A stretch of 64,000 nt of DNA from Raineyella sp964528755 (GCA_964528755.1 CAZGWN010000005.1:1-64000), one strand, 5' to 3'. Positions 28,429 to 38,531 are shown, counted from the first letter of the stretch. The notes: generated by a model not told the origin, from the sequence alone. Program-made: numbers and translations.

Positions 28429-31017
28429 GTGAGGTCCGCAGCACCTGCACCTACCACCGACGACGCCACCCCGGTCGAACTCCGACACCCCTGGGCCGCG
28501 CCCGGGGGTGCCGTGCTGAAGGCGGCGGAGTCGGGGCCGCGGGGTCTCAGCTCGGCCGAGGCCACCAGGCGCCTCTCCCGCACCCGTACGTTGCACGGCC
28601 GAGCCCACGAGGTCGGCTGGCTGCGGACCCTCGCGCGTCAGTTCACCAGCCCGATCGTGCTCATCCTCGTTGTCGCCACGGTCATCTCGATAGCGGTCGG
28701 GGACGTCACCGACGGCATCATCATCCTGGCCATCATCCTCGCCTCGGGCCTGCTCGGCTTCGTCCAGGACTTCCGCGCCGGCCGGGAGGTGTCCGCCCTG
28801 CTGTCCCGGGTCCAGGTCACCACCACGGTGCTGCGCGACGGCCGACCGGACCACGTGCCCATCCGCGAGGTGGTGCCCGGCGACGTCGTCGTGCTGGCGG
28901 CCGGTGACGTCATCGCGGCCGACTGCCGCCTGCTGACCACCAACGACCTGTTGGTCGACGAATCGGTGCTCACCGGCGAGTCCTTCCCGGTGGAGAAGGA
29001 CTCCGGTGCCACGGTCCCGGCCGATGCGGGGCCGGCGGAGCGGCCCACGATGGTGTTCTTCGGCACCCACGTCGCCAGCGGCTCGGGACAGGCGGTCGCC
29101 GTCGGCACCCGGACGGACACCCAACTGGGCCGCATCACCGCCGACCTGCGGCGCAAAGTCCCGGTGACGGCGTACGAACACGGGATCACCCGGTTCGGCC
29201 GGCTGCTGGTCTGGTTGATGCTCGCCCTCACCGGCGCGATCTTCGTGGTCAACACCCTCGCGGGCCGGCCGGTGCTGGACGCGTTGCTGTTCTCCCTGGC
29301 CCTCGCCGTCGGGCTCAGCCCCCAGATGCTGCCGGCCATCGTCACCATCAGCCTGTCCGGCGGCGCGCGCCGGATGGCTGCCCGCAAGGTCATCGTCAAG
29401 CGGCTGGAGGTGATCGAGGACTTCGGCTCGATGAGCGTCCTGTGCACCGACAAGACCGGCACTCTGACCCGCGGCGAACCCCGGCTGACCGGCGCGGTGG
29501 ACCTGTCGGGCGCCGAATCGGCCGATGTGCTGGCGCTGGCCGCGCTCAACGCCGGCCTGCAGACGGGCTTTGTCAATCCGATGGATGCCGCGATCGTGGC
29601 CCGCCGGAGGCCACCGGCCGGGGTCGCGGCACTCGGCGAGGTGCCCTACGACTTCACTCGCCGCCGGTTGTCGGTGGTGGCGCCGGCCGACGGCGGGCCC
29701 GTCCTGATCGTCAAGGGGGCGGTGCCCGGCATCCTCGACTGCTGCACCCGCGCCGACGTCGGCGCCGCGCCGGTGCCGATGGACCAGGCCCGCTCGGTCG
29801 TGGAGGACCGTTTCGCGGAGCTGAGCGCCCAGGGGCATCGGGTGCTGGCCCTGGCCACCCGTCCGTGGGAGGGTCCCGTCACCCACGGGCGCGTCAACCC
29901 CGGCCCGGACGACGAGCGCGGACTCACGTTGCGTGGGCTGCTCGTCTTCGACGACCCGGTGAAGGACGACGCGCCGGCCGCGGTGGCGGCGCTGGACGAC
30001 CTCGGCGTCTCGCTGCGCCTGATCACCGGTGACCATCTGCTGGCGGCGCGAGCGGTCGCCCGGGCCGTCGGGCTGCCGTCGGAGCACGTGCTCACCGGGC
30101 CCGACATCGCCGGCATGGACGACACCCGGCTGGCCGAGGCCGTCCGCCGGGTCCAGGTCTTCGCCGAGATCGACCCCGACGGCAAGCAACGGATCGTCCG
30201 CGCGCTGCGGGCCGACGGGACCGGGGTCGGATTCCTCGGCGACGGCATCAACGACGCCCCCGCACTGCATACGGCCGACGTCGGCATCTCGGTCGACACC
30301 GCGGTCGACGTCGCCAAGCAGGCCGCCGCGGTCGTGCTGCTGGAGAAGGACCTGGCGGTCGTCATCGACGGGGTCCGCCTCGGCCGGCGGACCTTCGCGA
30401 ACACCCGCAAATACACCCGGCTGACCACCAGCGCCAACTTCGGCAACGTCCTGTCGATGGCGGTCGCGAGCCTCTTCCTGCCGTTCCTGCCGCTGCTGCC
30501 CATGCAGATCCTGCTGCTCAACTTCCTCAGCGACATCCCGTCCCTGGCGATCGCCGGCGATTCCGTCGATCCGGAGCAGACCCTCCGGCCTGCCTCCTGG
30601 AACATCGTCGACGACCGCCGATTCCTGCTGCTCTTCGGGGCGGTGTCGACGATCTTCGACCTGGTCACCTTCGCCCTGCTGATCCGGGCCTTCGATGTCG
30701 ACGCGGTGCAGTTCCGCACGGCGTGGTTCATCGAGTCGACGCTCACCGAGTTGCTGGTGTTGTTCTCGTTGCGTACGCCGCGGCCGATGCTGCGGTCGCG
30801 GCCGGCCGGCATCCTCGTCGTGCTCAGCGGGCTCGTCGCCGCGACCGTCTTCGCCATCCCCTTCATCGACCCGCTGGCCCACGTTCTCGGCCTGGCCCGA
30901 CCCCGCGGCGAGGTGATGGTCGCGGTACTGGTCGTGGCGATCTGCTATGTCGCCGTCAACGAGTTGGCCAAGGCCGGCTGGGTGCGACGTGCCGCGATAT
31001 CGAACCGGGTGACATGA
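28429..31017 (+). CDS. P-type ATPase, magnesium-translocating type
   Basis: The 862-residue ion pump has the MgtA/MgtB-like layout: N-terminal cytoplasmic region, two helices, actuator domain with LTGESFPVEKD, phosphorylation site CTDKTGTLTRG (Asp at about residue 341), hinge GDGINDAPAL and six C-terminal helices. Helix sequences such as QILLLNFLSDIPSLAIAGD match the Mg2+ subgroup (the family motif NFLSDxP). The GTG at 28429 lies 6 bp after TAAGCT (28417-28422), suggesting a leaderless transcript. No M-box or other riboswitch is visible in the short upstream region, unlike many mgt genes. Confidence 0.85.
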   Translation: MRSAAPAPTTDDATPVELRHPWAAPGGAVLKAAESGPRGLSSAEATRRLSRTRTLHGRAHEVGWLRTLARQFTSPIVLILVVATVISIAVGDVTDGIIILAIILASGLLGFVQDFRAGREVSALLSRVQVTTTVLRDGRPDHVPIREVVPGDVVVLAAGDVIAADCRLLTTNDLLVDESVLTGESFPVEKDSGATVPADAGPAERPTMVFFGTHVASGSGQAVAVGTRTDTQLGRITADLRRKVPVTAYEHGITRFGRLLVWLMLALTGAIFVVNTLAGRPVLDALLFSLALAVGLSPQMLPAIVTISLSGGARRMAARKVIVKRLEVIEDFGSMSVLCTDKTGTLTRGEPRLTGAVDLSGAESADVLALAALNAGLQTGFVNPMDAAIVARRRPPAGVAALGEVPYDFTRRRLSVVAPADGGPVLIVKGAVPGILDCCTRADVGAAPVPMDQARSVVEDRFAELSAQGHRVLALATRPWEGPVTHGRVNPGPDDERGLTLRGLLVFDDPVKDDAPAAVAALDDLGVSLRLITGDHLLAARAVARAVGLPSEHVLTGPDIAGMDDTRLAEAVRRVQVFAEIDPDGKQRIVRALRADGTGVGFLGDGINDAPALHTADVGISVDTAVDVAKQAAAVVLLEKDLAVVIDGVRLGRRTFANTRKYTRLTTSANFGNVLSMAVASLFLPFLPLLPMQILLLNFLSDIPSLAIAGDSVDPEQTLRPASWNIVDDRRFLLLFGAVSTIFDLVTFALLIRAFDVDAVQFRTAWFIESTLTELLVLFSLRTPRPMLRSRPAGILVVLSGLVAATVFAIPFIDPLAHVLGLARPRGEVMVAVLVVAICYVAVNELAKAGWVRRAAISNRVT

Positions 31018-31250
31018 ATCACCCGGACGGCCGATCAACGGTGCCCGGATATGGACGAGGGATGTGCCCGCTGCCCCCGGAATCGCCACCCCGACTTTGT
31101 GCCGAGAATTGTCGCAGTTGACGTGATTCCGCCGCTTCAGCGGTCCCGCACGGTGCCGGCCTGGTCGCACCGAACACGAAACACAGGAGTGATACGATCC
31201 GCCGGAGTCCGGGGGCTCACCCGGGAAAGGCGCGACGGCGGGGGACGCCT
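31018..31250 (+). promoter_or_regulatory. Intergenic leader of the GTPase gene
   Basis: A 233-bp gap with lower GC than its surroundings. An extended -10-like TGATACGAT ends at 31198, with no good -35. A short dyad CCGC-CGCTTCA-GCGG lies near 31128-31143. Nothing else recognised. Confidence 0.35.
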
Positions 31251-32411
31251 GTGGCTGACAGAACGACCGAGAACGACCTGGCGGGAGATCAGGAGCCGTT
31301 CCACCGGGAAACCCGGAATGCACGCCAGTTGTACGGTCGCTTCAATCTCGCGATCGTCGGCGGCACCGGCGTCGGAAAGTCCTCCCTCGTCAACGCTGTC
31401 TTCGGGCGAGACCTCGCCAAGGTCGGCCAGGGACTTCCGGTGACCCAAGGCTTCCACTACTACAGTGACAGCACGCTGGGCATCTGGGATTTCGAGGGAT
31501 TCGAGATCGGCAAGGACCCCGACCAGGTCCTCCGGGAAGGCCTTGCGGAGATCGCCGGGAAACCGGCCGACCAGCAGATCGCCGTGGTGTGGTACTGCGT
31601 CGTGGCGCAGGTTCCACGACTCACCCCTGCTGACATCAAACTCATCCGCGAACTCGATACCGCCGGACTGCCCGTCGTCCTCGTGGTGACGAAGGTCGGC
31701 TGGATCCAGCATCCGGTGACCCGGAAGTACCGCGCCCCCCAGGACGTCGAGGAGTTCCGTGACTGGCTCGAGGCGCCGGTCGACGACGCCGGCCACCCGA
31801 TCGATCTGCCGATCCAGCGGGTCGTGCTGACCGCGACGCGGGGGAAGGGCGAGGGTCAGGGGCTCGGTGAACTCGTGGCGCGAACGCTGGATCTCTCACC
31901 GGAAACCGGGAAGAACGCGTTTCGCATCGCCCAGAGGTTTGACATCCCCCTGAAGCGAGACCTGGCCCGAAAGGTGGTCCTCTCCGCGGCCGGCACGGCG
32001 GCGTTCTTCGCGGCCAGCCCGATCCCTGCCGCCGACGCCGTGTCACTCGCGCCCATCCAGTTGACGATGATGGGACGGGTCGCGGTCATCTACGACCTGG
32101 AACTCGCCTCCATGGTCTCGACCCCGGCACTGGCGGAGCTGGGTGTGCAGATCGCCGGAAAGGCGCTGGCGAGGAGCCTGATCAAGTTGATTCCCGGGGC
32201 CGGCAATGTCGTCAACGCGACCGTGGCCTTCGCGCTCACCGAGGTCACCGGAGAAGGGTGGATTCGCCTCTGTGAGCGCGTGTTCACGGGCGACACCGAC
32301 CTGTCCCAGGTCGATGCCCTCGTGAAGGAATACGCCCCGTCGGTGCTCGACATCGTGAAGAACATGGTCGACCCCCGAAACGCGGGGGCAAGAGTTCCCC
32401 AAGCCCACTGA
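31251..32411 (+). CDS. Dynamin/Era-like GTPase with DUF697-type membrane region
   Basis: The 386-residue protein has a P-loop GTPase domain: G1 GGTGVGKSS at 37-45, G3 WDFEG at 79-83 (Asp in place, but the family DxxG is DFEG), and G4 TKVG near 150. After the GTPase comes a hydrophobic Ala/Pro-rich hairpin (about 240-290, GTAAFFAASPIPAADAVSLA) typical of DUF697/YcjF-like proteins, then a Gly/Ala amphipathic segment (LIPGAGNVVNATVAFALTEV). Start GTG 31251. It stands alone, flanked by lower-GC DNA with more A/T-ending codons than its neighbours, so recent acquisition is possible. Function unknown; such proteins act at membranes. Confidence 0.75.
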   Translation: MADRTTENDLAGDQEPFHRETRNARQLYGRFNLAIVGGTGVGKSSLVNAVFGRDLAKVGQGLPVTQGFHYYSDSTLGIWDFEGFEIGKDPDQVLREGLAEIAGKPADQQIAVVWYCVVAQVPRLTPADIKLIRELDTAGLPVVLVVTKVGWIQHPVTRKYRAPQDVEEFRDWLEAPVDDAGHPIDLPIQRVVLTATRGKGEGQGLGELVARTLDLSPETGKNAFRIAQRFDIPLKRDLARKVVLSAAGTAAFFAASPIPAADAVSLAPIQLTMMGRVAVIYDLELASMVSTPALAELGVQIAGKALARSLIKLIPGAGNVVNATVAFALTEVTGEGWIRLCERVFTGDTDLSQVDALVKEYAPSVLDIVKNMVDPRNAGARVPQAH

Positions 32412-32450
32412 GACGTCCGTTTCGGGCCGCCACCGCCCCGCCTCGACACC

Positions 32451-35429
32451 TCACCTCACGCTGAGCCGCACCTGCAGGCTCACCGGCGCCGCGTGCAGGA
32501 CGGCTGCCGGCGCGACACCGGGCCCGCAGGCTGCGGTGCCCAGACCGTGCTGGGAGGCGTCGAGGTGCAGCCACAGCAGGCCGTCCGGCTCCAGCTCCTG
32601 CGGATGGGCTGCCCGGGCCACGGCCGCATCCGACCATGGCCGCGCGGTCAGGGTCAGCCCGTCGACCGGCTCGTTCCCGACCCGTACGGCGCCGGCGGTC
32701 ACCGTCAACGGTCCCTTGGCCAGCCCGAAGGTGACGCGGGTGACGCCGCGCCGGGCGCCGTTCTCCTGCGGGTGGGTGTAGCGGGTCTGCCACTGTGCGA
32801 CCGTGTGTTGCCAGTGCCCGGCCAGTGCGGCCCGGGCGGAGTCCGGGTACGACTCGCCGGGTCCCAGGCCGGCCCAGTCGATCGTCACCTGCTCGGCCTC
32901 GGGCTGGTCCAGCGCCAGCAACCAGCCCAGCCGCGCGGCCGGTCCGGGCCAGTGCCCCTCGGGGCTGAGGGTGAGGGTGAGGTCGGCGGTGGTCGGGTCG
33001 ACCGTGCGCCACTCGTAGCGGACGGCGAAGCCGCAGTCGCTCGCCGCGCCGGCGGTGCGGGCGGTCACCACGACGGTGTCCCCCTCGACCCGTACGGAGT
33101 CGAGCCGTTCGTGCAGCCGGTCGAGGCCTGCGAGTCGCCACGCCTCGGCGTCGCTGGGGCCCTCGCCCCGGCTCCGCTCGAGGTCGTTGTCGGTCGGCGC
33201 GCGCCACGCATCGACGCGCGCGAGGTGGACCGGGGTGTTTCCGATGCTCACCGGGCGGCCGATCGGATCCAGCCGCACCGGCCCGACCGCGAACCCGCCA
33301 CCGGCCGGGCGGTCCGGCCGGCCCGTCGGTGCCGACAGTGGTGCCGCGTCACCGACCCGGACCTGGCCGGCGCCCAGCACGGAGTCCTCCGGCGCCCACG
33401 GGGTCGCGCGGCGGCTCAGCGCCGACACCACCCACCAGGTGTCGCCGCCGGCGCCGCGCAGGACGTCTTCGTCGACCGCGGCACGGCCCAGTGCTTCGGC
33501 GGCTGTCACCGTCGCCGACTCCCCTGGCGCCAAGGTCGGTACGGAGGTCAGTTCGCCCTCGGCGACGGTCTCGCCGCCCGCCACCAGGGCCCAGACGAGC
33601 CGGACCTCGGAGGTGTCGGAGAAGCCGTACCGGTTGTGGATCTCCACCGCCGCCTCCCGGCCCGCGGCCGCGGGACGGATCCCGATCGGGGCGTAGACCG
33701 CGGCCAGCTCGACCAGGCCCGGCGAGGGAGTCCGGTCGGGAAGCATCAGACCGTCGGCAATGAACGTGCCGTCGTGGAGCTCCTCGCCGAAGTCACCGCC
33801 GTAGCCGAAGTAGTCCCGACCCTGCTCGTCGCGGGTGGCGATCCCGTGGTCGATCCACTCCCAGACGAAGCCGCCCATGTTGCGCGGGTCGGCCTGCACG
33901 AGGTCGTCGTAGTCGGTCAGCAACCCGGGCCCGTTGCCCATCGCGTGGGCGTACTCGCAGGCCACGTACGGCATCGCGCGCCGCTTCGCGTCGGCGACCC
34001 CGTCGGGCAGCGGGTCCTCGGTCCGCTTGCCGATCAGAGCGACCTCCTGCGGCGAGGCGTACATCCGGGAGTAGACGTCGGTCCAGGTGCACGACCGGTC
34101 GCCCTCGTAGTGCAGCGGTCGGGAGGGGTCGAGCGCACGGATGGCGGCGGCCATCGCGCCGAGGTTGCGCCCGACACCCGCCTCGTTGCCCAGGGACCAC
34201 ACGATGATCGACGGGTGGTGGGAGTCACGACGGACCATCCGGGTCACCCGGTCGACGAGGATGTCGGTCCAGTCGGGGTCGTCGACGGGGTTGCCGCGCC
34301 AGCCGAGGGTCTCGAAGCCGTGCGTCTCCAGGTCGTTCTCGTCGATGACGTACAACCCGTACTCGTCGCACAGGTCGAGGAAGTGCGGGTGCGGCGGGTA
34401 GTGGCTGGTCCGGACCGCGTTGATGTGGTGACGCTTCATGGCCACGACGTCGGCCAGCATCGTCTCGCGGGTGAGCGCGCGGCCGCGGGTCGGTTCGAAC
34501 TCGTGGCGATTGACGCCGTACAGCTTGATCGGGCGGCCGTTGACGAGGACGACCCCGTCGACGATCGCGACGGTCCGGAATCCGACCCGCAGCACCACCG
34601 ACTCGGCCGGGGTGGTGATCCGCAGCCGGTAGAGCCGCGGAGTCTCCGCAGTCCACGGCTCGACCGGCACGGTCGCCTCCTCGCCGACGGCCAGGCTGAG
34701 GCCGAGTTCGGGCACCTCGACGGTGGCGGCGGGCACCCCCGGAACGTCGACGCGCAGCCTTCCCTCGCCGCTGGTGTGGTCGTAGTCGGCGTGCACGATC
34801 GCGTGCTCGACACCGCCGTCGGGCCGGTGTTCCAGGGTCACCTCGCGGAAGATGCCCGACAGCCACCACTGGTCCTGGTCCTCGACGTAGGTCATCGCCG
34901 ACCACTGGACGACCCGCACGGCCAACAGGTTGTCGCCGGTCGTCACGGCGTCTGTGACGTCGACCTCGGTCGGCAGCCGGGATCCGTGGGACTGGGCCAG
35001 CACGCGGCCGTTGACGGCGACCTCGAACCAGGAATCCACGCCCTCGAAGCGCAGCACGACCCGGCCCGACCCGCGCCACTCGCCCGGCACCCGGAAGCTC
35101 CGCCGGTACTCGCCGGTCGGATTGTCCCGCGGCACCCGCGGCGGATCCACCGGAATCGGGTAGTCCACGTTGGTGTATGCCGGGCGGCCGTACGGCCACT
35201 CGCCCGGGGCGCCGGCCAGCTGCCAGTGTCCGGGAACCTCGATGGCATCCCAGTCCTCCCCCGGGTCGCCCGGGTCGGCGCCGGTGAGCGCCTCACCGAA
35301 CAGCCGGAAACGCCATCCGCCGGTGAGGGTGGTCGCCGACGCGCTCGACCCGCCGGCCGGTGGCCGGAACCGGGCCGGCCGCACCCCCTGGGGGACGACG
35401 AGGGATTCATGGGTCGGGCGCTGGACCAC
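32451..35429 (-). CDS. lacZ: Beta-galactosidase, glycoside hydrolase family 2 (LacZ type)
   Basis: Hydrolyses terminal beta-galactosides. The 992-residue protein has the LacZ domain order: sugar-binding N-domain (YTNVDYPIPVDPPRVP), Ig-like domains, TIM barrel with acid/base Glu in SLGNEAGVG and nucleophile Glu in YVACEYAHAMGNGPG, then the small-chain C-domain (RVDAWRAPTDND). GTG start at 35429 with AAGGAG upstream. No lactose permease is adjacent, and no signal peptide is visible, so it is cytoplasmic. Confidence 0.95.
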   Translation of the reverse strand: MVQRPTHESLVVPQGVRPARFRPPAGGSSASATTLTGGWRFRLFGEALTGADPGDPGEDWDAIEVPGHWQLAGAPGEWPYGRPAYTNVDYPIPVDPPRVPRDNPTGEYRRSFRVPGEWRGSGRVVLRFEGVDSWFEVAVNGRVLAQSHGSRLPTEVDVTDAVTTGDNLLAVRVVQWSAMTYVEDQDQWWLSGIFREVTLEHRPDGGVEHAIVHADYDHTSGEGRLRVDVPGVPAATVEVPELGLSLAVGEEATVPVEPWTAETPRLYRLRITTPAESVVLRVGFRTVAIVDGVVLVNGRPIKLYGVNRHEFEPTRGRALTRETMLADVVAMKRHHINAVRTSHYPPHPHFLDLCDEYGLYVIDENDLETHGFETLGWRGNPVDDPDWTDILVDRVTRMVRRDSHHPSIIVWSLGNEAGVGRNLGAMAAAIRALDPSRPLHYEGDRSCTWTDVYSRMYASPQEVALIGKRTEDPLPDGVADAKRRAMPYVACEYAHAMGNGPGLLTDYDDLVQADPRNMGGFVWEWIDHGIATRDEQGRDYFGYGGDFGEELHDGTFIADGLMLPDRTPSPGLVELAAVYAPIGIRPAAAGREAAVEIHNRYGFSDTSEVRLVWALVAGGETVAEGELTSVPTLAPGESATVTAAEALGRAAVDEDVLRGAGGDTWWVVSALSRRATPWAPEDSVLGAGQVRVGDAAPLSAPTGRPDRPAGGGFAVGPVRLDPIGRPVSIGNTPVHLARVDAWRAPTDNDLERSRGEGPSDAEAWRLAGLDRLHERLDSVRVEGDTVVVTARTAGAASDCGFAVRYEWRTVDPTTADLTLTLSPEGHWPGPAARLGWLLALDQPEAEQVTIDWAGLGPGESYPDSARAALAGHWQHTVAQWQTRYTHPQENGARRGVTRVTFGLAKGPLTVTAGAVRVGNEPVDGLTLTARPWSDAAVARAAHPQELEPDGLLWLHLDASQHGLGTAACGPGVAPAAVLHAAPVSLQVRLSVR

Positions 35430-35531
35430 TGGTGGCTCCTTGGGACGGGATCGTTCGGGGGGCGCGAGTCAGCCTAGTGGGTCGGGCCGGTCCTACAGTG
35501 GTCGCGGACCCCCCACTCCCCAGGAGGCGAG

Positions 35532-36620
35532 ATGCCGAAGGCCCGCCGGGCCACCGTACTGGTCATCGGGGCGGGCCAGGCCGGGCTGTCCGCGGCGTAC
35601 CATCTGCGCCGTCGCGGCTTCGCCGACGCCCTCGCCGTGCCCGACGCCGACCGTACGTATGCGGTGGTCGACCACGAGCAGGGGCCGGGCGGGGCGTGGC
35701 GGCATCGGTGGCCATCGCTGACCATGGCGACCGTGAACGGGATCTTCGACCTGCCGGGCATGCCGCAGGAGCCGGCCGACCCCGCCGAGCCCAGCCGGAT
35801 CGCCGTCCCGCGCTACTTCGCGGCGTTCGAGGAGAGGTTCGCTCTGCCGATCCAGCGCATCGTTCGCGTCACCGACGTCCGCCGAGCTGACCTGCGTCCT
35901 GACGGCGATCTGCTCGTGGGCACCGACCACGGCGGGTGGCGGGTACGGGCGGTCATCAACGCGACGGGCACCTGGACCAATCCGGTCTGGCCGGACGTGC
36001 CCGGGCGGGAGGACTTCGCAGGCCGCCAGTTGCACACCCACGACTATGCCACCGCCGCGGCGTTCGCCGGGATGCGGGTGGGCATCGTCGGCGGCGGCAT
36101 CTCGGCGCTGCAACACCTGGCGGAGGTCTCCTCGGTCGCACGGACCTTCTGGTACACCCGGCGGCCCGTGGTGTTCCGCGAGGGGTTTGCGCCCGAGGAG
36201 GAGGGGCGGGAGACCATCGAGAACGTCACCGCTGCCGTCGAGGCGGGCCTGCCACCGCGCAGCATCGTGTCCTACACGGGCCTGATCCACGATCGGTTCG
36301 CCGACATCGCCGAGGCCAACGGCGCCCTGGTCCGCCGGCCGATGTTCGGCTCGATCGTGCCGGCCGGGGTCGTCGAGGCGGACGGGACGGTCACCGGACT
36401 GGATGTGCTGCTGTGGGCCACCGGGTTCCGGTCGGCGCTGGGACATCTGGATGCCCTGGACCTGCACAATGCGCTCGGCGGCATCACGATGCGCAGCACC
36501 CAGGTGGCCGGGGAGCCACGCGTGCACCTGATCGGCTACGGCCCCTCCCAGTCGACCGTGGGGGCCAACCGGGCCGGCCGCGACGCCGTGGCGGCGATCC
36601 TGCGGTGGCTGGGGCACTGA
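35532..36620 (+). CDS. FAD/NAD(P)-binding flavin monooxygenase-like oxidoreductase
   Basis: The 362-residue protein has an N-terminal FAD Rossmann motif VIGAGQAGLSAAYHL (about residue 12-26), a PGGAWRHRW segment typical of flavin-containing monooxygenase-like proteins, a second NAD(P) motif VGIVGGGISALQHL near 178, and the late ATG motif LLWATGFRSAL. Substrate unknown; candidates include N- or S-oxygenation or Baeyer-Villiger-like reactions. ATG 35532 with AGGAGG upstream. Confidence 0.85.
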   Translation: MPKARRATVLVIGAGQAGLSAAYHLRRRGFADALAVPDADRTYAVVDHEQGPGGAWRHRWPSLTMATVNGIFDLPGMPQEPADPAEPSRIAVPRYFAAFEERFALPIQRIVRVTDVRRADLRPDGDLLVGTDHGGWRVRAVINATGTWTNPVWPDVPGREDFAGRQLHTHDYATAAAFAGMRVGIVGGGISALQHLAEVSSVARTFWYTRRPVVFREGFAPEEEGRETIENVTAAVEAGLPPRSIVSYTGLIHDRFADIAEANGALVRRPMFGSIVPAGVVEADGTVTGLDVLLWATGFRSALGHLDALDLHNALGGITMRSTQVAGEPRVHLIGYGPSQSTVGANRAGRDAVAAILRWLGH

Positions 36621-36748
36621 GGCGCCCCGCACCGGCGTCCGGGCTACGCTGGGAAGCGGAGTTGGCCCGTCGATGTCGTCAACCGCGCAGGTGTCCGCGC
36701 TTGCCCGACGAGACGGGCGCACCTATGGCGAGAGACGGAGGACTGTGC

Positions 36749-37936
36749 ATGTCCATTCATCACGACATTCCCACGGACGAGGATCTGGCGCGGTTGAGCG
36801 CCCGCACCGAGGATGCGATCTCGATCTATCTGCCGGCGTCCCCCCATCCGCAGGAACGGCAGACCAGCCAGGTGGCGCTGAAGAGTGCGGTCGACGAAGC
36901 CATCCGCCACCTGCGGTCCGAGCACCCCGGGCCCGAACGGCCCGCCGCCGTGCTCGACGACGTCCGATCCCGCTGGCAGGATGTCGACTCCGATCCCGAC
37001 GTGTGGGGTCGGCTGTCGGCGTCACTGGCAGTGTTCCTGGCACCCACGACCGAGAGGTCCCCCGGCCTGACGGAGGTGTTCGTCCTGCCCAACCACCTGC
37101 AGTACGCCCTCACCGTCGGGGATCACTTCGACGTCGGTCAGCTGCTGCGCTCGGTGACGTACCCGCATGAGGCGTGGGCGCTCACCCTGTCGGCGAACCG
37201 CTGGACGCTGTGGCACGCCACCGCAGAGGCCCGGATCGCACCGGTGCCGGTGCTGGGCGACCACCCCGACGACGCCAACGAGGCATCCCACCGCAACCTC
37301 GAGAGGGGTCGCGGGGACAGCATCCCGCTGGGCAGGGACGAAGGCCGCAAACTGTTGCTCGACCAGTACGCCCACCGGGTCAGTGATGCGGTCACCTTCG
37401 AACTCAATGCCCGCCATGTGCCGCGCGACGTGCCGTTCTTCCTGTTCACCGCCGAACCGCTCCTCAGCCAGTTCACGGCGCACTTCCTGCGGACGTCCAT
37501 CCCGGTCAGCGGTGCCGCCGACACCCTGGGCGCGGACGACCTGGACGATCGCGTCCGCCAGGGGCTCGACTCCCACTACACCGCGCTCGCCGAGGCCGAG
37601 GTCGCCCGGATCGCGGATGACTCCGCGGCCGGGCTGGTCGCCACCGAGCCGGACCGGATCGCCCGGGCCGCGGTCCAGGGCGCGGTCGACACGCTGCTGT
37701 TCAACTTCACCGTCGAACTCCTCGGCCGTCTCGACGAGACGACCGGCGCCCTGGAGTTGCTTCCGGGCGGGGAACGATCGTTCCCCGACGGCGGGCCGGC
37801 AGACGATGTCCTGGCCCGGATCGCCGTGCTCGTACTCCGGCAGGGCGGCCAGGTGCTCGCCGTCCGCGGCGACGAGGTGTCGGGACCGATCTGGAACCGC
37901 CTCGCGGTGGCTCACCTGCGCCACACCGTCGCCTGA
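36749..37936 (+). CDS. Probable baeRF-family (eRF1-related) protein
   Basis: The 395-residue protein resembles the bacterial release-factor-like (baeRF) group, related to archaeal-eukaryotic eRF1 and associated in other bacteria with ribosome-linked stress functions. Visible pattern: ISIYLPASPHPQERQTSQ at the N-terminus, WALTLSANRWTLWHATAE, the RNLERGRGD stretch, and the C-terminal VLRQGGQVLAVRGDEV. I chose the ATG at 36749 because AGGAGG lies 6 bases upstream; an in-frame ATG at 36725 would add eight residues. The family assignment is by pattern only. Confidence 0.6.
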   Translation: MSIHHDIPTDEDLARLSARTEDAISIYLPASPHPQERQTSQVALKSAVDEAIRHLRSEHPGPERPAAVLDDVRSRWQDVDSDPDVWGRLSASLAVFLAPTTERSPGLTEVFVLPNHLQYALTVGDHFDVGQLLRSVTYPHEAWALTLSANRWTLWHATAEARIAPVPVLGDHPDDANEASHRNLERGRGDSIPLGRDEGRKLLLDQYAHRVSDAVTFELNARHVPRDVPFFLFTAEPLLSQFTAHFLRTSIPVSGAADTLGADDLDDRVRQGLDSHYTALAEAEVARIADDSAAGLVATEPDRIARAAVQGAVDTLLFNFTVELLGRLDETTGALELLPGGERSFPDGGPADDVLARIAVLVLRQGGQVLAVRGDEVSGPIWNRLAVAHLRHTVA

Positions 37937-37975
37937 TTTCCCGCTCACGGCCCGCGCCCTCGGCACACTGGTGCC

Positions 37976-38497
37976 ATGGAGACCATCACGGCGATACTCG
38001 ATGACATCACCAGGCAGCATGTGGACGCGATCGTCAATCCGGCCAACACCGCGTTGCGCGGCGGTGGAGGTGTCGACGGCGCGATCCACCGGGCCGGCGG
38101 GCCGAGGATCCTCGCCGACTGCACCGCCCGCTACCCCCACGGCATGGCGGTCGGCGACGCCGGCTGGACCACTGCCGGCGATCTGCCCGCCCGATGGGTC
38201 ATCCACACCGTCGGGCCCAACTATCGGGCGGGCGAGCGGGACCGTACGCTCCTGGAATCCTGCTATCGCCGCAGCCTGCGGGTGGCCGACGACCTCGGCG
38301 CCCGAACGGTGGCCTTCCCGCTGATCGGCGCCGGGATCTTCGGCTGGCCGCGCGCCGAGGCGATCGACGCCGCCGTCTCCGCGATCTCCTCGGCGCGCAC
38401 CGCCGTCGAACACGTCCGGATGGTGGCGGTGGACCGCGACATCTATCGCGACCTGGTCGCCGCACTCGAACGGACACCCGGGCGACCTGTCGGATAG
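37976..38497 (+). CDS. Macrodomain ADP-ribose hydrolase
   Basis: Binds ADP-ribose and probably removes O-acetyl-ADP-ribose or mono-ADP-ribose from proteins. The 173-residue protein is a bare macrodomain of the YmdB/MacroD type: DAIVNPANTALRGGGGVDGAIHRAGG at the N-terminal half and FPLIGAGIFGWPRAEA near 120. ATG at 37976, 39 bp after the baeRF-like gene, so the two are likely co-transcribed. Confidence 0.92.
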   Translation: METITAILDDITRQHVDAIVNPANTALRGGGGVDGAIHRAGGPRILADCTARYPHGMAVGDAGWTTAGDLPARWVIHTVGPNYRAGERDRTLLESCYRRSLRVADDLGARTVAFPLIGAGIFGWPRAEAIDAAVSAISSARTAVEHVRMVAVDRDIYRDLVAALERTPGRPVG

Positions 38498-38531
38498 GCC
38501 GCCGGCGGACCTACCCGCTCAGCGCCCCCTC

